64,000 nucleotides of DNA from Labilibaculum sp. K2S (GCF_030372765.1 NZ_JAUCMW010000002.1:137285-201284); one strand, 5' to 3'. Counted from the stretch's first letter, positions 27,717 through 38,335 are shown. Made by a program: numbers and translations. Notes: generated by a model from the sequence alone, not told the origin.

Positions 27717-29060
27717 TTAATAAGCAGCAGCTCCTCCCGGAGATTTACCTTTTATTCTGCCAGACTTCATTAATCCATCGTAGTGACGCATCAAAAGATG
27801 ACTCTCAATTTGCTGTAAAGTATCCAATACAACTCCCACTAAAATCAATAAAGAAGTACCACCATAAAAATGCGCAAATTGATTATTTACTCCGGCAATC
27901 ATAGCGAAAGCAGGTAAAATTGCAACCAAACCTAAAAATATAGATCCCGGCAAAGTTATTCTAGACATTACAGTATCTAAAAAGTCGATAGTTTTCTTAC
28001 CAGGTTTAATTCCCGGAATAAATCCACCGTTCTTTTTCATATCCTCAGCCATTTGCGTTGGATTTACTGTTATTGCAGTATAGAAATAAGTAAATAATAC
28101 AATCATTACAAAGAATAAAGCATTGTAGTAAAATCCAGTAAAGTTGGATAAAGCTGCAGCTACTCCAGTTAACGCATCAGAACTGGCATAGTTAACAAAC
28201 GCCATTGGTAAAAACATAATTGCCTGAGCAAAAATGATTGGCATTACACCAGCAGCATTCACTTTTAAAGGAATGTACTGGCGAACCCCACCATATTGTT
28301 TGTTTCCTACAATTCGTTTTGCATACTGTACAGGTATCTTTCTTGTTCCCTGAACTAACAAAATTGTTGCTGCAAAAACGAGGAATAAAACTACGATCTC
28401 TAAAACCAATAGAATTAAACCTCCTCCTTGACCTTCAATTTTTGAAAGTAATTCTGCAAAGAATGAGAATGGTAATCTTGCAATAATACCGATCATAATA
28501 ATGATAGAGATTCCATTACCAATTCCTTTATCGGTAATTTTTTCTCCCAACCACATAATGAACATCGATCCTGCTGCAAGAATCATCACAGAAGATACTG
28601 TAAATAATGTACCTTTAATAATAAAGGCTGTTTCAGGCAATTGTGAATGTAAGTTTAATAGATATCCAGGTGCTTGAAGTACAAGAATTATAACTGTTAG
28701 ATACCTTGTAATCTGGTTGATTTTACGAGTACCGCTTTCTCCCTCTTTCTGTAACTTCTGAAAATAAGGAACCGCAATTCCCATTAACTGAATTACAATA
28801 GAAGCCGAGATATAAGGCATGATTCCTAAAGCGAAGATTGATGCATTCGAAAATGCTCCTCCTGAAAACATATCTAATAATCCCAAAACTCCGTCTTGAG
28901 TTTGCGTTTTTAACGCGCCTAACTGTGCAGGGTCTACCCCTGGCAAAACAACCATGGTACCTAAACGATACACTAACACAAGACCGAGAGTGGTTAAGAT
29001 TCTAGATCTTAAATCCTCAATCTTCCAGATGTTCTTCAATGTTTCTATTAAACCTTTCAT
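27717..29060 (-). CDS. secY: Protein translocase subunit SecY
   Basis: 447 residues with ten predicted transmembrane helices. Recognisable parts are RILTTLGLVLVYRLGTMVVLPG, the plug region GGAFSNASIFALGIMPYISASI, RYLTVIILVLQ, IWLGE-like MWLGEKITDKGIGNGISIII, the loop with GTRKIPVQYAKR and NPTQMAEDMKKNGGFIPGIKPG (cytosolic loops that contact SecA and the ribosome). SecY forms the protein-conducting channel with SecE and SecG. It follows rplO by 8 bases. Confidence 0.97.
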   Translation of the reverse strand: MKGLIETLKNIWKIEDLRSRILTTLGLVLVYRLGTMVVLPGVDPAQLGALKTQTQDGVLGLLDMFSGGAFSNASIFALGIMPYISASIVIQLMGIAVPYFQKLQKEGESGTRKINQITRYLTVIILVLQAPGYLLNLHSQLPETAFIIKGTLFTVSSVMILAAGSMFIMWLGEKITDKGIGNGISIIIMIGIIARLPFSFFAELLSKIEGQGGGLILLVLEIVVLFLVFAATILLVQGTRKIPVQYAKRIVGNKQYGGVRQYIPLKVNAAGVMPIIFAQAIMFLPMAFVNYASSDALTGVAAALSNFTGFYYNALFFVMIVLFTYFYTAITVNPTQMAEDMKKNGGFIPGIKPGKKTIDFLDTVMSRITLPGSIFLGLVAILPAFAMIAGVNNQFAHFYGGTSLLILVGVVLDTLQQIESHLLMRHYDGLMKSGRIKGKSPGGAAAY

Positions 29061-29068
29061 ATCTAAAC

Positions 29069-29515
29069 TTACAATTTAACAACTGTTCCTTCGACTGCTT
29101 CAATCGCGGCAATAGCCGCTTTTGAAAATGCGTGAGCTTTTACTTCCAGCTTCGCAGTAATAGTTCCATGTCCTAAAATCTTAACATTATCGTTCTTTGA
29201 CACCATACCTGCTGCCATCAAAACTTCCTGATCGATTGTAGTAATGTTATTCTTTTCTGCTAAGGCCTGTAAAACTTCAACATTAATAGCTTTGTATTCT
29301 TTTCTATTAACGTTTTTAAATCCAAACTTAGGAACTCTTCGTTGTAAAGGCATTTGACCACCTTCGAAACCAACTTTTTTAGAGTATCCAGATCTTGACT
29401 TCGCACCCTTATGTCCTCTGGTTGAAGTTCCTCCTCTTCCAGATCCTTGTCCGCGACCAATTCTCTTTGAAGTCTTGGTTGATCCTTCTGCGGGTTTTAA
29501 GTTACTTAAGTCCAT
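29069..29515 (-). CDS. rplO: 50S ribosomal protein L15
   Basis: 148 residues. The glycine/arginine-rich N-terminus ([21 protein letters not shown]) threads into 23S rRNA, followed by [18 protein letters not shown] and the C-terminal globular part with [21 protein letters not shown]. It assembles late in the large subunit. It starts 29 bases after rpmD and ends 8 before secY, the classical spc order. Confidence 0.98.
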   Translation of the reverse strand: MDLSNLKPAEGSTKTSKRIGRGQGSGRGGTSTRGHKGAKSRSGYSKKVGFEGGQMPLQRRVPKFGFKNVNRKEYKAINVEVLQALAEKNNITTIDQEVLMAAGMVSKNDNVKILGHGTITAKLEVKAHAFSKAAIAAIEAVEGTVVKL

Positions 29516-29544
29516 ATCTATTTAATACTAAATATTAACAATAA

Positions 29545-29721
29545 TTATTCTACAACGGAAACAAGGTGTTGTACTTTAGCCACCATACCTTTAATCTGAG
29601 GTGTAGCTTCATGTTCAACAGTCGCATTGATTTTATTTAATCCCAATGCTTCCAAGGTTTTCTTTTGGCGATCAGTGCTTCCAATTTTGCTCTTTACCTG
29701 AGTAATTTTAATCTTAGCCAT
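29545..29721 (-). CDS. rpmD: 50S ribosomal protein L30
   Basis: A 58-residue protein starting [20 protein letters not shown], with [17 protein letters not shown] and a C-terminal [12 protein letters not shown]. This is the compact bacterial L30 fold, a structural protein of the 50S. It lies 11 bases after rpsE and 29 before rplO, exactly where rpmD is expected. Some bacteria lack L30; this one keeps it. Confidence 0.97.
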   Translation of the reverse strand: MAKIKITQVKSKIGSTDRQKKTLEALGLNKINATVEHEATPQIKGMVAKVQHLVSVVE

Positions 29722-29732
29722 TTCCTTATTTG

Positions 29733-30245
29733 TTAACCGTTAAACACTTTATCTAATGATACACCTCTGTGTTCAGCAACAGTATGAGCATCTCTTAATT
29801 CAGCCAATGCACCAATAGTCGCTTTTACAAGGTTATGTGGGTTTGATGAGCCTTTCGATTTAGCAAGTACATCCGTTACACCAACACTCTCCAATACAGC
29901 ACGCATAGCACCACCAGCTTTTACTCCGGTACCATGAGAAGCAGGCTTAATGAAAACCTCTGCTCCGCCAAATCGTGAAAGTTGTTCGTGAGGAATAGTT
30001 CCTTTGTAAACCGGCACTTTGATTAAATTTTTCTTAGCTGCATCAACACCTTTTGAAATAGCAGTGGTTACTTCGTTTGCTTTACCAAGTCCCCAACCTA
30101 CTAATCCGTTTTCATTTCCTACAACAACAATTGCAGAAAAGCTGAAGGTTCTACCCCCCTTTGTTACTTTTGTAACACGATTAATAGCTACAAGCCTATC
30201 TTTAAGATCTGCATCGCTAGTTTTAATGTTTTTATTATCTGCCAT
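29733..30245 (-). CDS. rpsE: 30S ribosomal protein S5
   Basis: 170 residues. The double-stranded-RNA-like N domain has [19 protein letters not shown] and [19 protein letters not shown]; the C domain has [28 protein letters not shown] and [19 protein letters not shown]5 sits at the mRNA entry channel and affects decoding fidelity. No unusual substitution is seen in the spectinomycin-loop region (VTKGGR). It starts 5 bases after rplR. Confidence 0.98.
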   Translation of the reverse strand: MADNKNIKTSDADLKDRLVAINRVTKVTKGGRTFSFSAIVVVGNENGLVGWGLGKANEVTTAISKGVDAAKKNLIKVPVYKGTIPHEQLSRFGGAEVFIKPASHGTGVKAGGAMRAVLESVGVTDVLAKSKGSSNPHNLVKATIGALAELRDAHTVAEHRGVSLDKVFNG

Positions 30246-30250
30246 AATTA

Positions 30251-30607
30251 TTAAAATTTAAGGCCACTATTACGAGCAGCGTCCGCTAAAGATTTAATTC
30301 TACCATGGTATAGATAACCATTTCTATCGAATACAACACTAGTAATACCAGCGGCAACCGCTTTTTCAGCAATTGCTTTACCTACTAGCTCAGCTTGTTC
30401 AAGCTTAGTTGTAGTTTTCTCAGCGATTTCTTTAATCAAAGAGGAAGTTGCAACTATAGTTTGTCCTGATAAATCATCAATAATTTGTACCGAAATCTGC
30501 TTGTTAGAGCGAAAAACTGACATTCTAGGTCTTTCAGCAGTTCCAGCAATTGACTTACGAATTCTTCTTTTAATTCTAAGTCTTCTATCTTGCTTAGTTA
30601 AAGCCAT
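30251..30607 (-). CDS. rplR: 50S ribosomal protein L18
   Basis: 118 residues, close to the 117 of E. coli. Basic N-terminus [29 protein letters not shown], then IYVQIIDD-like [16 protein letters not shown] and the C-terminal [25 protein letters not shown]18 carries 5S rRNA into the large subunit together with L5. Spacing is 19 bases from rplF and 5 to rpsE. Confidence 0.98.
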   Translation of the reverse strand: MALTKQDRRLRIKRRIRKSIAGTAERPRMSVFRSNKQISVQIIDDLSGQTIVATSSLIKEIAEKTTTKLEQAELVGKAIAEKAVAAGITSVVFDRNGYLYHGRIKSLADAARNSGLKF

Positions 30608-30626
30608 AATTTACTGTTTTAAGAAA

Positions 30627-31181
30627 TTATTTACCCGCAGATTTACCAGCTTTTCTTCTTAGCTGTTCACCAACAAATTTAACACCCTTACCTTTATATG
30701 GTTCAGGTTTTCTGAATGATCTGATTTTAGCCGCTACCTGACCAATAAGTTGCTTATCACAGCTCTCTAATGTAATGATCGGGTTTGCACGCTTTTCAGT
30801 TACTGCAGTTACTTGAACCTCTGGAGCAATTTCCATGTGAATAAGATGAGAATAACCCAAAGCTAATTCCAAAAGCTGACCTTTTGAAGTAGCACGGAAT
30901 CCCACACCAACAAGTTCTTGCTGTAATTTATAACCTTCAGCTACACCAAATACCATGTTGTTCATCAACGAGCGATACAAGCCATGCATGGCTTTGTGTC
31001 TTTTTTGCTCTGATGGACGTTCCAATACCACTGTATTTTCTTCAACAGATACCTTGATGTCAACATCAATTTGTTGTGTTAATTCACCTTTAGGCCCTTT
31101 AACTGTTACTGAATTATCTTTATTCACCGTTACGCTTACTCCTGCAGGCAAATTGATAGGTAATTTTCCAATTCGTGACAT
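30627..31181 (-). CDS. rplF: 50S ribosomal protein L6
   Basis: 184 residues with the two repeated L6 domains. Markers are SRIGKLPINLPAGVSVTV, VKGPKGELTQ, HGLYRSLMNNMVFGVAEGYKLQQELVGVGFRA and the C-terminal IRSFRKPEPYKGKGVKFVGEQLRRKAGK. L6 lies near the factor-binding site at the base of the L7/L12 stalk. A Shine-Dalgarno-like AGGAGG stands about 8 bases before its ATG, unusual in a genome where few genes show one. Confidence 0.98.
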   Translation of the reverse strand: MSRIGKLPINLPAGVSVTVNKDNSVTVKGPKGELTQQIDVDIKVSVEENTVVLERPSEQKRHKAMHGLYRSLMNNMVFGVAEGYKLQQELVGVGFRATSKGQLLELALGYSHLIHMEIAPEVQVTAVTEKRANPIITLESCDKQLIGQVAAKIRSFRKPEPYKGKGVKFVGEQLRRKAGKSAGK

Positions 31182-31196
31182 TTCTATCCTCCTTTA

Positions 31197-31592
31197 TTAA
31201 TAAACGTAACACAATATTTCGCCACCAACGTTTTTCTGACGAGCTTCCTTATCAGTCATTACTCCTTGCGAAGTAGAGAGAATTGCAATTCCCAAACCGT
31301 TTAGTACGCGTGGTAATTCAGCTGCTCCACAATATTTTCTCAAACCAGGTTTACTCACCCTTTTAAGATTTTTGATTGCGGAAATCTTTGTCTCTGGATT
31401 GTATTTCAAAGCAATTTTAATTGTGCCTTGAACTCCATCATCAACAAACTTGTAATTAAGGATATAACCTTTATCCTTAAGAATTTTTGTCATTTCTTTT
31501 TTCACGTTAGATGCAGGTACGTCAACCACTTTGTGATTGGCCATAATCCCGTTTCTTAGACGTGTAAGAAAATCTGCTATTGGATCTGTCAT
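31197..31592 (-). CDS. rpsH: 30S ribosomal protein S8
   Basis: About 131 residues from ATG 31592, giving the standard start [21 protein letters not shown]; the open frame runs 16 codons further up but those are not S8-like. Other markers are [54 protein letters not shown] in two conserved blocks, and GGEILCYVY at the end. S8 binds the central domain of 16S rRNA and in E. coli represses the spc operon. A 72-base gap, containing an inverted repeat TCCCGA/TCGGGA near 31612-31625, separates it from rpsN. Confidence 0.97.
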   Translation of the reverse strand: MTDPIADFLTRLRNGIMANHKVVDVPASNVKKEMTKILKDKGYILNYKFVDDGVQGTIKIALKYNPETKISAIKNLKRVSKPGLRKYCGAAELPRVLNGLGIAILSTSQGVMTDKEARQKNVGGEILCYVY

Positions 31593-31664
31593 TTTTAAAA
31601 AATTAAATTGATCCCGATTGCTCGGGACAATATTTAACAAAATTGTTTTTACAAACTAATCTGC

Positions 31665-31934
31665 TTACCAACTTGCCTTCTTAATACCTGGAATTAATCC
31701 TGAAGAAGCCATTTCACGGAAAGTGATACGACTAATACCGAATTGTCTCATGTATCCTTTAGGACGACCAGTAAGTTTACATCTGTTATGCAATCTTACA
31801 GGAGAAGAATTTTTTGGCAAACGACTAAGTCCGATGTAATCGCCTTCCTCCTTAAGTTGAGCTCTTTTTGCTGCGTATTTTTCAACAAGCTTTTGACGCT
31901 TAACTTCGCGAGCTTTCATTGATTCTTTAGCCAT
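31665..31934 (-). CDS. rpsN: 30S ribosomal protein S14, zinc-independent type
   Basis: 89 residues with [57 protein letters not shown] in parts and the end [11 protein letters not shown]. Only one Cys is present, so the CxxC pairs of zinc-binding S14 are absent. It is intermediate in length between the 61-residue zinc form and the 101-residue E. coli form. S14 helps build the 30S head. It follows rplE by 4 bases. Confidence 0.97.
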   Translation of the reverse strand: MAKESMKAREVKRQKLVEKYAAKRAQLKEEGDYIGLSRLPKNSSPVRLHNRCKLTGRPKGYMRQFGISRITFREMASSGLIPGIKKASW

Positions 31935-31938
31935 CGTC

Positions 31939-32493
31939 TTATTTTTTTAGGTTTTTAAATGGTAAGCCAAACTCCTTTAATAAAGCAAATGCTTCCTCGT
32001 CGGTTTTAGCAGTTGTAACGAAGGTAATATTCATACCCATTATTTTGGTTACTTCATCCAAAATAATCTCTGGGAAAATAATTTGTTCTTCGATACCTAA
32101 GGTATAGTTTCCTCTACCATCAAGTTTACCGTTAATACCTTTAAAGTCACGGATACGTGGCAAAGCAACACGTACTAATTTCTCAAGAAATTCGTACATA
32201 TGCTCACGACGTAAAGTTACAGTTGTACCAACCGGCATCCCTTTACGAAGCTTAAAGTTCGAAATATCTTTCGAAGAAAGAGTTTGAACTGCCTTCTGAC
32301 CAGTAATAGAAGTCATTTCGTTTACCGAAAATTCCAAAATTTTCTTATCAGCAATAGCCGAACCAACACCCTGATTAATTACTATTTTCGTTAATTTAGG
32401 TGCTTGCATTACAGATTTGTAGTTAAATTCCTTCATTAAAGCAGGAATCACTTCTTCTGTATATTGTTTTTTAAGAGTAGGTATATAGCTCAT
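31939..32493 (-). CDS. rplE: 50S ribosomal protein L5
   Basis: 184 residues. Recognisable segments are [70 protein letters not shown] and [19 protein letters not shown]5 binds 5S rRNA and contacts P-site tRNA and S13 across the subunit interface. Its ATG overlaps the rplX stop by one base (TAATG), which implies coupled translation. Confidence 0.98.
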   Translation of the reverse strand: MSYIPTLKKQYTEEVIPALMKEFNYKSVMQAPKLTKIVINQGVGSAIADKKILEFSVNEMTSITGQKAVQTLSSKDISNFKLRKGMPVGTTVTLRREHMYEFLEKLVRVALPRIRDFKGINGKLDGRGNYTLGIEEQIIFPEIILDEVTKIMGMNITFVTTAKTDEEAFALLKEFGLPFKNLKK

Positions 32494-32816
32494 TACTTAA
32501 TCTCCTCCCCTGACTTTTTAGAATATCTAACTAATTTATTGTCATCACCCAAACGTCTACCAACACGGGTAGCCTTTCCGGTCGAAGCATCTTTCACATT
32601 CAAATTAGAAATGTGAATTCCTGCCTCTTTTTTAACAATACCGCCCTGAGGATTTTCAGCATTAGGTTTAGTATGCTTAGAAATCATATTAGCTCCTTCA
32701 ACAATTGCTCGTTGCTTGTCAACTAAAACTTCCAATACTTTACCTTCCATACCTTTTGATTCCCCTGAGTTTACAATAACGGTATCACCTTTTTTAATAT
32801 GTAACTTTTTTCGCAT
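32493..32816 (-). CDS. rplX: 50S ribosomal protein L24
   Basis: 107 residues with a KOW motif at the start ([25 protein letters not shown]), then [27 protein letters not shown] and [10 protein letters not shown]24 starts 50S assembly by binding the 5' end of 23S rRNA. It begins 19 bases after rplN and its stop codon shares one base with the rplE start. Confidence 0.98.
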   Translation of the reverse strand: MRKKLHIKKGDTVIVNSGESKGMEGKVLEVLVDKQRAIVEGANMISKHTKPNAENPQGGIVKKEAGIHISNLNVKDASTGKATRVGRRLGDDNKLVRYSKKSGEEIK

Positions 32817-32835
32817 TGTTCTAGGTTTACAAAGA

Positions 32836-33201
32836 TTATAAAACTTCTGGTGCCAGAGAAACGATCTTCATATCAGTATCGCGTAATTCTCTTGCAACAG
32901 GTCCAAAAATACGGGTTCCTCTCATTTCACCAGTTGTATTCAATAATACACATGCGTTATCATCGAAGCGAATATAGGATCCGTCTGGTCTTCTAATCTC
33001 TTTTTTGGTGCGAACAACAACCGCTTTTGTTACTGTTCCTTTTTTCATATCGGAACCGGCTATAGCATTCTTTACGGTAACAACAATTTTGTCCCCAATC
33101 GAAGCATAACGCTTTTTAGTACCGCCCAACACACGGATACAAAGAACTTCTTTGGCTCCGCTGTTATCAGCAACTGTAAGTCTACTTTCTGTTTGTATCA
33201 T
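32836..33201 (-). CDS. rplN: 50S ribosomal protein L14
   Basis: 121 residues: [27 protein letters not shown] (in two conserved pieces), [54 protein letters not shown] in blocks, and [13 protein letters not shown]14 lies at the subunit interface and binds the ribosome silencing factor in other bacteria. It starts 2 bases after rpsQ. Confidence 0.98.
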   Translation of the reverse strand: MIQTESRLTVADNSGAKEVLCIRVLGGTKKRYASIGDKIVVTVKNAIAGSDMKKGTVTKAVVVRTKKEIRRPDGSYIRFDDNACVLLNTTGEMRGTRIFGPVARELRDTDMKIVSLAPEVL

Positions 33202-33203
33202 GT

Positions 33204-33458
33204 TTACTTAGCTCTTTCAATAATTTCAACTAATCTCCAACTCTTATTTTTACTAATAGGTCGGGTTTCCATGATCCTTACGGTATCACCTTCATTACAG
33301 GTGTTTTCTTCGTCGTGAGCAGTGAATTTCTTCGTTTTGTTCACAAACTTTCCGTAAATTGGGTGCTTCTCTTTGGTATGCACAACAATAGTTATGGATT
33401 TCTCCATTTTATTGCTTATCACAACCCCGATACGTTCTTTTCTAAGATTTCTTTCCAT
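33204..33458 (-). CDS. rpsQ: 30S ribosomal protein S17
   Basis: 84 residues from ATG 33458; a GTG just upstream (33461) is less likely. [22 protein letters not shown] leads into the OB fold with [49 protein letters not shown] in blocks. S17 binds 16S rRNA helix 11 early in 30S assembly. It sits between rpmC (6 bases) and rplN (2 bases), as in the S10 operon of most bacteria. Confidence 0.97.
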   Translation of the reverse strand: MERNLRKERIGVVISNKMEKSITIVVHTKEKHPIYGKFVNKTKKFTAHDEENTCNEGDTVRIMETRPISKNKSWRLVEIIERAK

Positions 33459-33464
33459 CACTTT

Positions 33465-33662
33465 TTACTTATCAGTTAATTGCCTGTGACGCAACTCAGT
33501 TACAAGTCGAGCAATGTTACGTCGGGTTACCTTTATTTGCAAAGGATTTTCCAAAGGTGAAATAGCGTGATTTAGCTTGAATCGAGTTAATGTAGATCTT
33601 TCAGTATCTACCTTTTCTACTATTTCCTGTGTTGTTAACTCTTTAATTTCTGAATTCTTCAT
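33465..33662 (-). CDS. rpmC: 50S ribosomal protein L29
   Basis: 65 residues forming two antiparallel helices: IKELTTQEIVEKVDTERSTLTRFKLNHA and NPLQIKVTRRNIARLVTELRHRQ in parts. L29 lies at the polypeptide exit next to L23 and contributes to the docking site for trigger factor and SRP. It begins 2 bases after rplP. Confidence 0.97.
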   Translation of the reverse strand: MKNSEIKELTTQEIVEKVDTERSTLTRFKLNHAISPLENPLQIKVTRRNIARLVTELRHRQLTDK

Positions 33663-33664
33663 GA

Positions 33665-34096
33665 TTAATCATTTGAATTTTCAACATAATCACGTCTTAC
33701 GACAAATTTGGTAGTTACAGGTAATTTTTGAGCTGCTAAGCGTAATGCTTCTTTAGCTACTTCGAAAGGCACTCCTTCACATTCGAATAACATTCTTCCT
33801 GGCGATACAGGAGCGACGAATCCTTCTGGTGAACCTTTACCCTTACCCATACGAACCTCTGCAGGTTTCTTAGTGATTGGTTTATCTGGAAAAATTCTAA
33901 TCCAAATTTGACCTTGTCTTTGCATATATCGGGTTACTGCCACACGAGCAGCTTCAATTTGACGACCAGTGATCCACTTAGTTTCAAGTGATTTGATCCC
34001 AAAAGATCCGAATGCTAATTCAGTACCGCGACCGGCATTGCCTTTGATTCGTCCCTTTTGCTGTCTCCTAAATTTTGTCCTTTTTGGTTGTAACAT
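33665..34096 (-). CDS. rplP: 50S ribosomal protein L16
   Basis: 143 residues: [24 protein letters not shown] at the start, then [56 protein letters not shown] in conserved blocks, and [28 protein letters not shown]16 organises the A-site region of the large subunit. The arginine targeted by the hydroxylase RoxA in E. coli lies in the MGKGKG region. It follows rpsC by 26 bases. Confidence 0.98.
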   Translation of the reverse strand: MLQPKRTKFRRQQKGRIKGNAGRGTELAFGSFGIKSLETKWITGRQIEAARVAVTRYMQRQGQIWIRIFPDKPITKKPAEVRMGKGKGSPEGFVAPVSPGRMLFECEGVPFEVAKEALRLAAQKLPVTTKFVVRRDYVENSND

Positions 34097-34122
34097 CGTA
34101 CTAATTCTTTAAAATTTAAAGA

Positions 34123-34833
34123 CTACTTCTTTTTTCTTCTATTAAAACCACCTTTTCCTTTTGGAGCTCTTCCGTCACGCATTCCTGCGTTAGGGGTTAA
34201 GTCACGCTTACCGTAAACTTCACCTTTACAGATCCATACTTTGATACCTAGCAAACCGTAAGTTGTTAAAGCTTCGGCTAAACAATAATCGATATCAGCT
34301 CTTAAGGTGTGTAGTGGGGTACGTCCTTCTTTGTACATTTCAGAACGAGCCATTTCAGCACCGTTCAAACGACCAGAAATCTGTATTTTAATTCCCTCAG
34401 CACCCATTCTCATAGTAGAAGCAATAGCCATCTTAATTGCACGACGATAGGCGATACGACCTTCAATTTGACGTGCAATATTATTAGCAACGATTACAGC
34501 ATCCATTTCCGGACGCTTAATTTCAAAGATGTTAATTTGTACCTCTTTGTCAGTAATCTTCTTCAACTCTTCTTTTAGTTTATCAACTTCCTGGCCACCT
34601 TTTCCGATAATAATACCCGGACGTGCAGTGTTAACAGTTATAGTGATCAACTTTAGAGTTCTTTCGATGATGATCTTAGAAATACTTGCTTTTGCTAAAC
34701 GAGCATTTAGGTATTTTCTAATTTTGGTATCTTCAACAAGCTTATCGCCGTAGTTTTTTCCGCCAAACCAGTTAGAATCCCATCCTCTGATGATCCCTAG
34801 TCTATTTCCGATTGGATTTACTTTTTGTCCCAT
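34123..34833 (-). CDS. rpsC: 30S ribosomal protein S3
   Basis: 236 residues. N-terminal [27 protein letters not shown] type II domain with [21 protein letters not shown], and C-terminal GVKVWI-like [23 protein letters not shown] basic tail [11 protein letters not shown] ends the protein. S3 lines the mRNA entry channel and has helicase-associated residues. It starts 5 bases after rplV. Confidence 0.98.
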   Translation of the reverse strand: MGQKVNPIGNRLGIIRGWDSNWFGGKNYGDKLVEDTKIRKYLNARLAKASISKIIIERTLKLITITVNTARPGIIIGKGGQEVDKLKEELKKITDKEVQINIFEIKRPEMDAVIVANNIARQIEGRIAYRRAIKMAIASTMRMGAEGIKIQISGRLNGAEMARSEMYKEGRTPLHTLRADIDYCLAEALTTYGLLGIKVWICKGEVYGKRDLTPNAGMRDGRAPKGKGGFNRRKKK

Positions 34834-34838
34834 TCTAA

Positions 34839-35258
34839 CTATTGTTTAGTACTATCGGCTTCAGCTGTTTTGCTGCCCAACAATATAGTTACATGATTTG
34901 ATCTCTTCTTTATTCTATGTGCTCTTCCCTGAGGGGCAGGTCTTAAACGTTTAAGGATTCTCGCTGAATCTACGCTAATTTCTTTAACGTATAATGCGCT
35001 TTCCTCAATTCTTTGCCCTTCATTCTTAGCTTGCCAATTGGCAATAGCTGAAAGCAATAGTTTTTCTACGCGATTTGATGCCTCCTTCGGACTGAAACGA
35101 AGTACATCTAAAGCTCGGTTCACCTCCATACCTCTTACCATATCGGTAACCAGTCTCATTTTGCGAGGTGAAGTAGGAACATTTCTCAAGCTAGCAAATG
35201 CTTTGCTCTTGTTTTCCTCCTTTATTTGGTTTGCTTTTATTCTTTTTCTTGCACCCAT
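34839..35258 (-). CDS. rplV: 50S ribosomal protein L22
   Basis: 139 residues, longer than the 110 of E. coli at both ends (basic N-terminus [19 protein letters not shown]; polar C-terminus). The core has [47 protein letters not shown] and the hairpin [22 protein letters not shown] that lines the exit tunnel. No deletion is seen in the macrolide-resistance hairpin region. A 40-base gap follows rpsS. Confidence 0.97.
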   Translation of the reverse strand: MGARKRIKANQIKEENKSKAFASLRNVPTSPRKMRLVTDMVRGMEVNRALDVLRFSPKEASNRVEKLLLSAIANWQAKNEGQRIEESALYVKEISVDSARILKRLRPAPQGRAHRIKKRSNHVTILLGSKTAEADSTKQ

Positions 35259-35298
35259 TTTTACAAATTCAAAATGTTAATTAAAACCAATGACATGC

Positions 35299-35568
35299 TT
35301 ATCGTTTTTTCTTGTCAGCATGTCCTCTAAAAGTACGAGTTGGTGCAAATTCACCTAATTTATGTCCTACCATGTTTTCAGTAACATAAACAGGAATGAA
35401 TTTGTTTCCGTTGTGCACGGCGATCGTATGACCTACGAAATCCGGAGAGATCATTGAACGTCTTGACCAGGTTTTAACAACTGTTTTTTTCCCTGATTCG
35501 TTTTGTCCCAATACTCGTCTTTCCAGCTTGAAATCGATAAAAGGTCCTTTTTTTAATGAACGACTCAT
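35299..35568 (-). CDS. rpsS: 30S ribosomal protein S19
   Basis: 89 residues: [70 protein letters not shown] in conserved blocks and a basic end DKKKR. S19 lies in the 30S head close to the A-site tRNA and forms a dimeric contact with S13. It begins 18 bases after rplB. Confidence 0.98.
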   Translation of the reverse strand: MSRSLKKGPFIDFKLERRVLGQNESGKKTVVKTWSRRSMISPDFVGHTIAVHNGNKFIPVYVTENMVGHKLGEFAPTRTFRGHADKKKR

Positions 35569-35586
35569 AACAATCTAATTATCAAA

Positions 35587-36411
35587 TTATTTTTTCCTTC
35601 TTTCAACAATATACTTATTAGAAGCATTCTTTTTAGCTCTGGTTTTGAAACCTTTCGCTAAAACACCTGTTCTAGAACGTGGATGTCCACCTGAAGATTT
35701 ACCTTCACCACCACCCATTGGGTGATCTACTGGATTCATTACCACACCACGAACTCTAGGTCTTCTTCCCAACCAACGAGTACGTCCGGCTTTACCACTT
35801 CTTTCTAACGCATGGTCAGTATTAGAAACGGTTCCGATGGTAGCCTTACAGGTTACAAGAATCATTCTAACTTCACTAGAAGGCAATTTGATAGATGCAT
35901 ACTTGCCATCTCGTGCTACGAGTTGAGCATATGCACCAGCGCTACGAGCCATCACTGCACCTTGAGAGGGTCTTAATTCAATATTATGAATTATTGTACC
36001 TAATGGGATATCAGATAATGGCATTGAATTTCCGATTTCAGGAGCTATTTTATTTCCAGAAAGCAAAGATTGACCAACTTCCAATCCATTTGGAGCGACG
36101 ATGTAACGTTTCTCACCATCAGCATACACTAGCAAAGCTATGCGTGCAGTACGGTTTGGATCGTACTCAATCGAAACCACTTTGGCAGGAACACCATCTT
36201 TGTCTCTTTTGAAATCAATAACTCGATATCTTCTTTTGTGACCACCACCTATATATCTCATTGTCATCTTACCGGAGTTATTTCTACCACCGGTTTTTTT
36301 CATTGGTCTTAACAATGATTTTTCAGGTTTGTCTGTAGTAACCTGCTCAAAGGTATTAAGAATCTTATGCCTTTGACCAGGAGTTACAGGTCTTAATTTA
36401 CGTACAGCCAT
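35587..36411 (-). CDS. rplB: 50S ribosomal protein L2
   Basis: 274 residues. Markers are [30 protein letters not shown] in parts, [24 protein letters not shown] carrying the conserved His of the peptidyl-transferase region (HPMGGGEG), and a basic C-terminus. L2 is the most conserved large-subunit protein and is needed for subunit association. It starts 7 bases after rplW. Confidence 0.98.
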   Translation of the reverse strand: MAVRKLRPVTPGQRHKILNTFEQVTTDKPEKSLLRPMKKTGGRNNSGKMTMRYIGGGHKRRYRVIDFKRDKDGVPAKVVSIEYDPNRTARIALLVYADGEKRYIVAPNGLEVGQSLLSGNKIAPEIGNSMPLSDIPLGTIIHNIELRPSQGAVMARSAGAYAQLVARDGKYASIKLPSSEVRMILVTCKATIGTVSNTDHALERSGKAGRTRWLGRRPRVRGVVMNPVDHPMGGGEGKSSGGHPRSRTGVLAKGFKTRAKKNASNKYIVERRKK

Positions 36412-36418
36412 TTTCTAA

Positions 36419-36709
36419 TTAAATATTGCTATAAAAATCTATTTTATCCCCATCAACTAAAGTAACGATCGCTTTCTTAAAAGAAGCAGTTCTTCCTTCA
36501 ATTGCACCAGCCTTAGTAAAACGACTCTTCTTCTTACCTTGATAATTCATGGTATTAACTGCCGCTACCTTAACATTGTACATTGATTCAATTGCCTTTT
36601 TAATTTCGATCTTCTTCGCTCTGCGATCCACGACAAATCCAAAGCAATTTAGTTTTTCGCTTTGGGCTGTCATCTTCTCGGTAACGATCGGTTTGATTAA
36701 AATTTCCAT
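36419..36709 (-). CDS. rplW: 50S ribosomal protein L23
   Basis: 96 residues: LIKPIVTEKMTAQSEKLNCFGFVVDRRAKKIEIKKAIE in blocks, then MYNVKVAAVNTMNYQGKKKSRF. L23 lies at the exit of the tunnel and is the main contact for trigger factor, SRP and SecY. It starts 9 bases after rplD and ends 7 before rplB. Confidence 0.97.
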   Translation of the reverse strand: MEILIKPIVTEKMTAQSEKLNCFGFVVDRRAKKIEIKKAIESMYNVKVAAVNTMNYQGKKKSRFTKAGAIEGRTASFKKAIVTLVDGDKIDFYSNI

Positions 36710-36718
36710 CTTTTAAAC

Positions 36719-37351
36719 TTAATTTAGTTTAAACATTTCATCGAGCCCTTTTACGGAGCTCTCTACAAATAACAAAGTTGAAGCTTTCATAATATCGTAA
36801 GTTGCAAGGTCAGAAACACGTACAACTTCAACATTCTTCAAATTACGAGAAGACAAATATATGTTTTTATTGTCTTCGGCTAACACCAAAAGCACTTTTT
36901 TATCAGATACTTTCAGGTTTTTTTGAAGTTCAACAAAACTTTTTGTCTTAACAGCTTCAAAATTGAAATCTTCGATAATTAACAAACCATCATTTTGAGC
37001 TTTTAAACTTAAAGCTGATCGACGAGCTAATTGCTTTAATTTCTTATTCAATTTGAAACTATAGTTTCTTGGACGTGGACCGAATACTCGTCCTCCCCCT
37101 CTGAACACAGGCGATTTAATGCTACCCGCACGAGCTGTACCAGTACCTTTTTGTTTCTTTATCTTCTTAGTACTACCTGAGATCTCAGCTCTTTCTTTCG
37201 ATTTGTGAGTTCCCTGACGTTGGTTAGCTAAATACTGCTTAACATCTAGGTAAATAGCGTGTTCGTTTGGTTCAATTGCAAAAACCGAGTCGTTCAACTC
37301 AATTTTCCTGCCTGTATCTTCTCCAGATTTATTTAAAATAGTTAATTCCAT
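36719..37351 (-). CDS. rplD: 50S ribosomal protein L4
   Basis: 210 residues. Markers are [36 protein letters not shown] (tunnel loop, in parts), [24 protein letters not shown] and the C-terminal fold with [23 protein letters not shown]. In E. coli L4 represses its own S10 operon and its loop lines the exit tunnel. The ATG shares one base with the rplC stop (TAATG). Confidence 0.98.
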   Translation of the reverse strand: MELTILNKSGEDTGRKIELNDSVFAIEPNEHAIYLDVKQYLANQRQGTHKSKERAEISGSTKKIKKQKGTGTARAGSIKSPVFRGGGRVFGPRPRNYSFKLNKKLKQLARRSALSLKAQNDGLLIIEDFNFEAVKTKSFVELQKNLKVSDKKVLLVLAEDNKNIYLSSRNLKNVEVVRVSDLATYDIMKASTLLFVESSVKGLDEMFKLN

Positions 37352-37968
37352 TACTTTTCAATAATTACGTATGAACCTTTAGACCCTGGAAGAGATCCTT
37401 TAACTAATAATAAGTTGTTCTCAGGAATAACCTTAAGAACCTGAAGGTTTTCCACCTTCACAGTGTCCCCACCCATACGTCCGGCCATTCTCATGCCTTT
37501 AAATACGCGAGCTGGGTAAGATGCAGCACCAATAGAACCTGGAGCACGCAAACGGTTATGCTGACCGTGTGTCTGTCCTCCTACTCCGCCAAAACCATGA
37601 CGTTTCACTACCCCTTGAAAACCTTTACCTTTTGATATACCTGTGATATCTACAAAAGTAGACTCCTCAATAATATCAATTGTAATAAGATCTCCTAACT
37701 TGTACTCAGCTCCAAAATCGCTGAATTCAACAAGTTTTTTCTTAGGGGTTGTGTTTGCCTTTTTAAAGTGCCCATCTAGCGCCTTCGTTGTTCGCTTTTC
37801 TTTCTTTTCGTCGAAAGCCAACTGAAGTGCTTCGTAACCATCAGTTTCAATAGTTTTGATCTGGGTTACAACACATGGACCTGCCTCAATGACAGTGCAT
37901 GGAATATTTTTTCCCTCGGCACTGTAAACGGAAGTCATTCCGATTTTTTTTCCAATTAATCCTGGCAT
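37351..37968 (-). CDS. rplC: 50S ribosomal protein L3
   Basis: 205 residues: [79 protein letters not shown] in blocks, ending GSYVIIEK. The long loop reaches the peptidyl-transferase centre; the Gln of the GxxTHGQ region is methylated in some bacteria. It is the second gene of the S10 block, 37 bases after rpsJ. Confidence 0.98.
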   Translation of the reverse strand: MPGLIGKKIGMTSVYSAEGKNIPCTVIEAGPCVVTQIKTIETDGYEALQLAFDEKKEKRTTKALDGHFKKANTTPKKKLVEFSDFGAEYKLGDLITIDIIEESTFVDITGISKGKGFQGVVKRHGFGGVGGQTHGQHNRLRAPGSIGAASYPARVFKGMRMAGRMGGDTVKVENLQVLKVIPENNLLLVKGSLPGSKGSYVIIEK

Positions 37969-38005
37969 TTTTCTTTATTTTTTTAAAAATAAATGTAACA
38001 GTTTA

Positions 38006-38311
38006 TCAAACTTTAATTTCTACTTCAACTCCACTAGGCAACTCTAGTTTCATAAGAGCATCAATTGTACTTGCAGTTGAACTGTAAATATCAATTAGAC
38101 GTTTGAATGAAGAAAGTTGAAACTGCTCTCTTGATTTCTTGTTCACGAAAGTTGAACGAAGAACGGTAAAAATTCTTTTGTGAGTTGGAAGTGGAATAGG
38201 ACCACTTACTACCGCACCTGTAGCCTTAACTGTCTTAACGATTTTCTCAGCTGAGTTATCAACCAAGTTATGATCGTAAGATTTCAGTTTAATTCTAATT
38301 TTTTGGCTCAT
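38006..38311 (-). CDS. rpsJ: 30S ribosomal protein S10
   Basis: 101 residues: [44 protein letters not shown] in blocks, then the loop [27 protein letters not shown]10 works in the 30S head and, as NusE, in transcription antitermination. It starts 24 bases after fusA; no tuf gene lies between them, unlike E. coli str, which is the usual situation in Bacteroidota. Confidence 0.98.
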   Translation of the reverse strand: MSQKIRIKLKSYDHNLVDNSAEKIVKTVKATGAVVSGPIPLPTHKRIFTVLRSTFVNKKSREQFQLSSFKRLIDIYSSTASTIDALMKLELPSGVEVEIKV

Positions 38312-38335
38312 ATTATTTAATATTATACGATAAAA

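Noticed and set aside
31593..31640. Longer start for rpsH
   Set aside because: The 16 extra codons are not S8-like and the standard MTDPIADF start is available at 31592.
38312..38335. Missing tuf gene between fusA and rpsJ as a deletion
   Set aside because: Absence of tuf at this position is usual in Bacteroidota, where it lies elsewhere.
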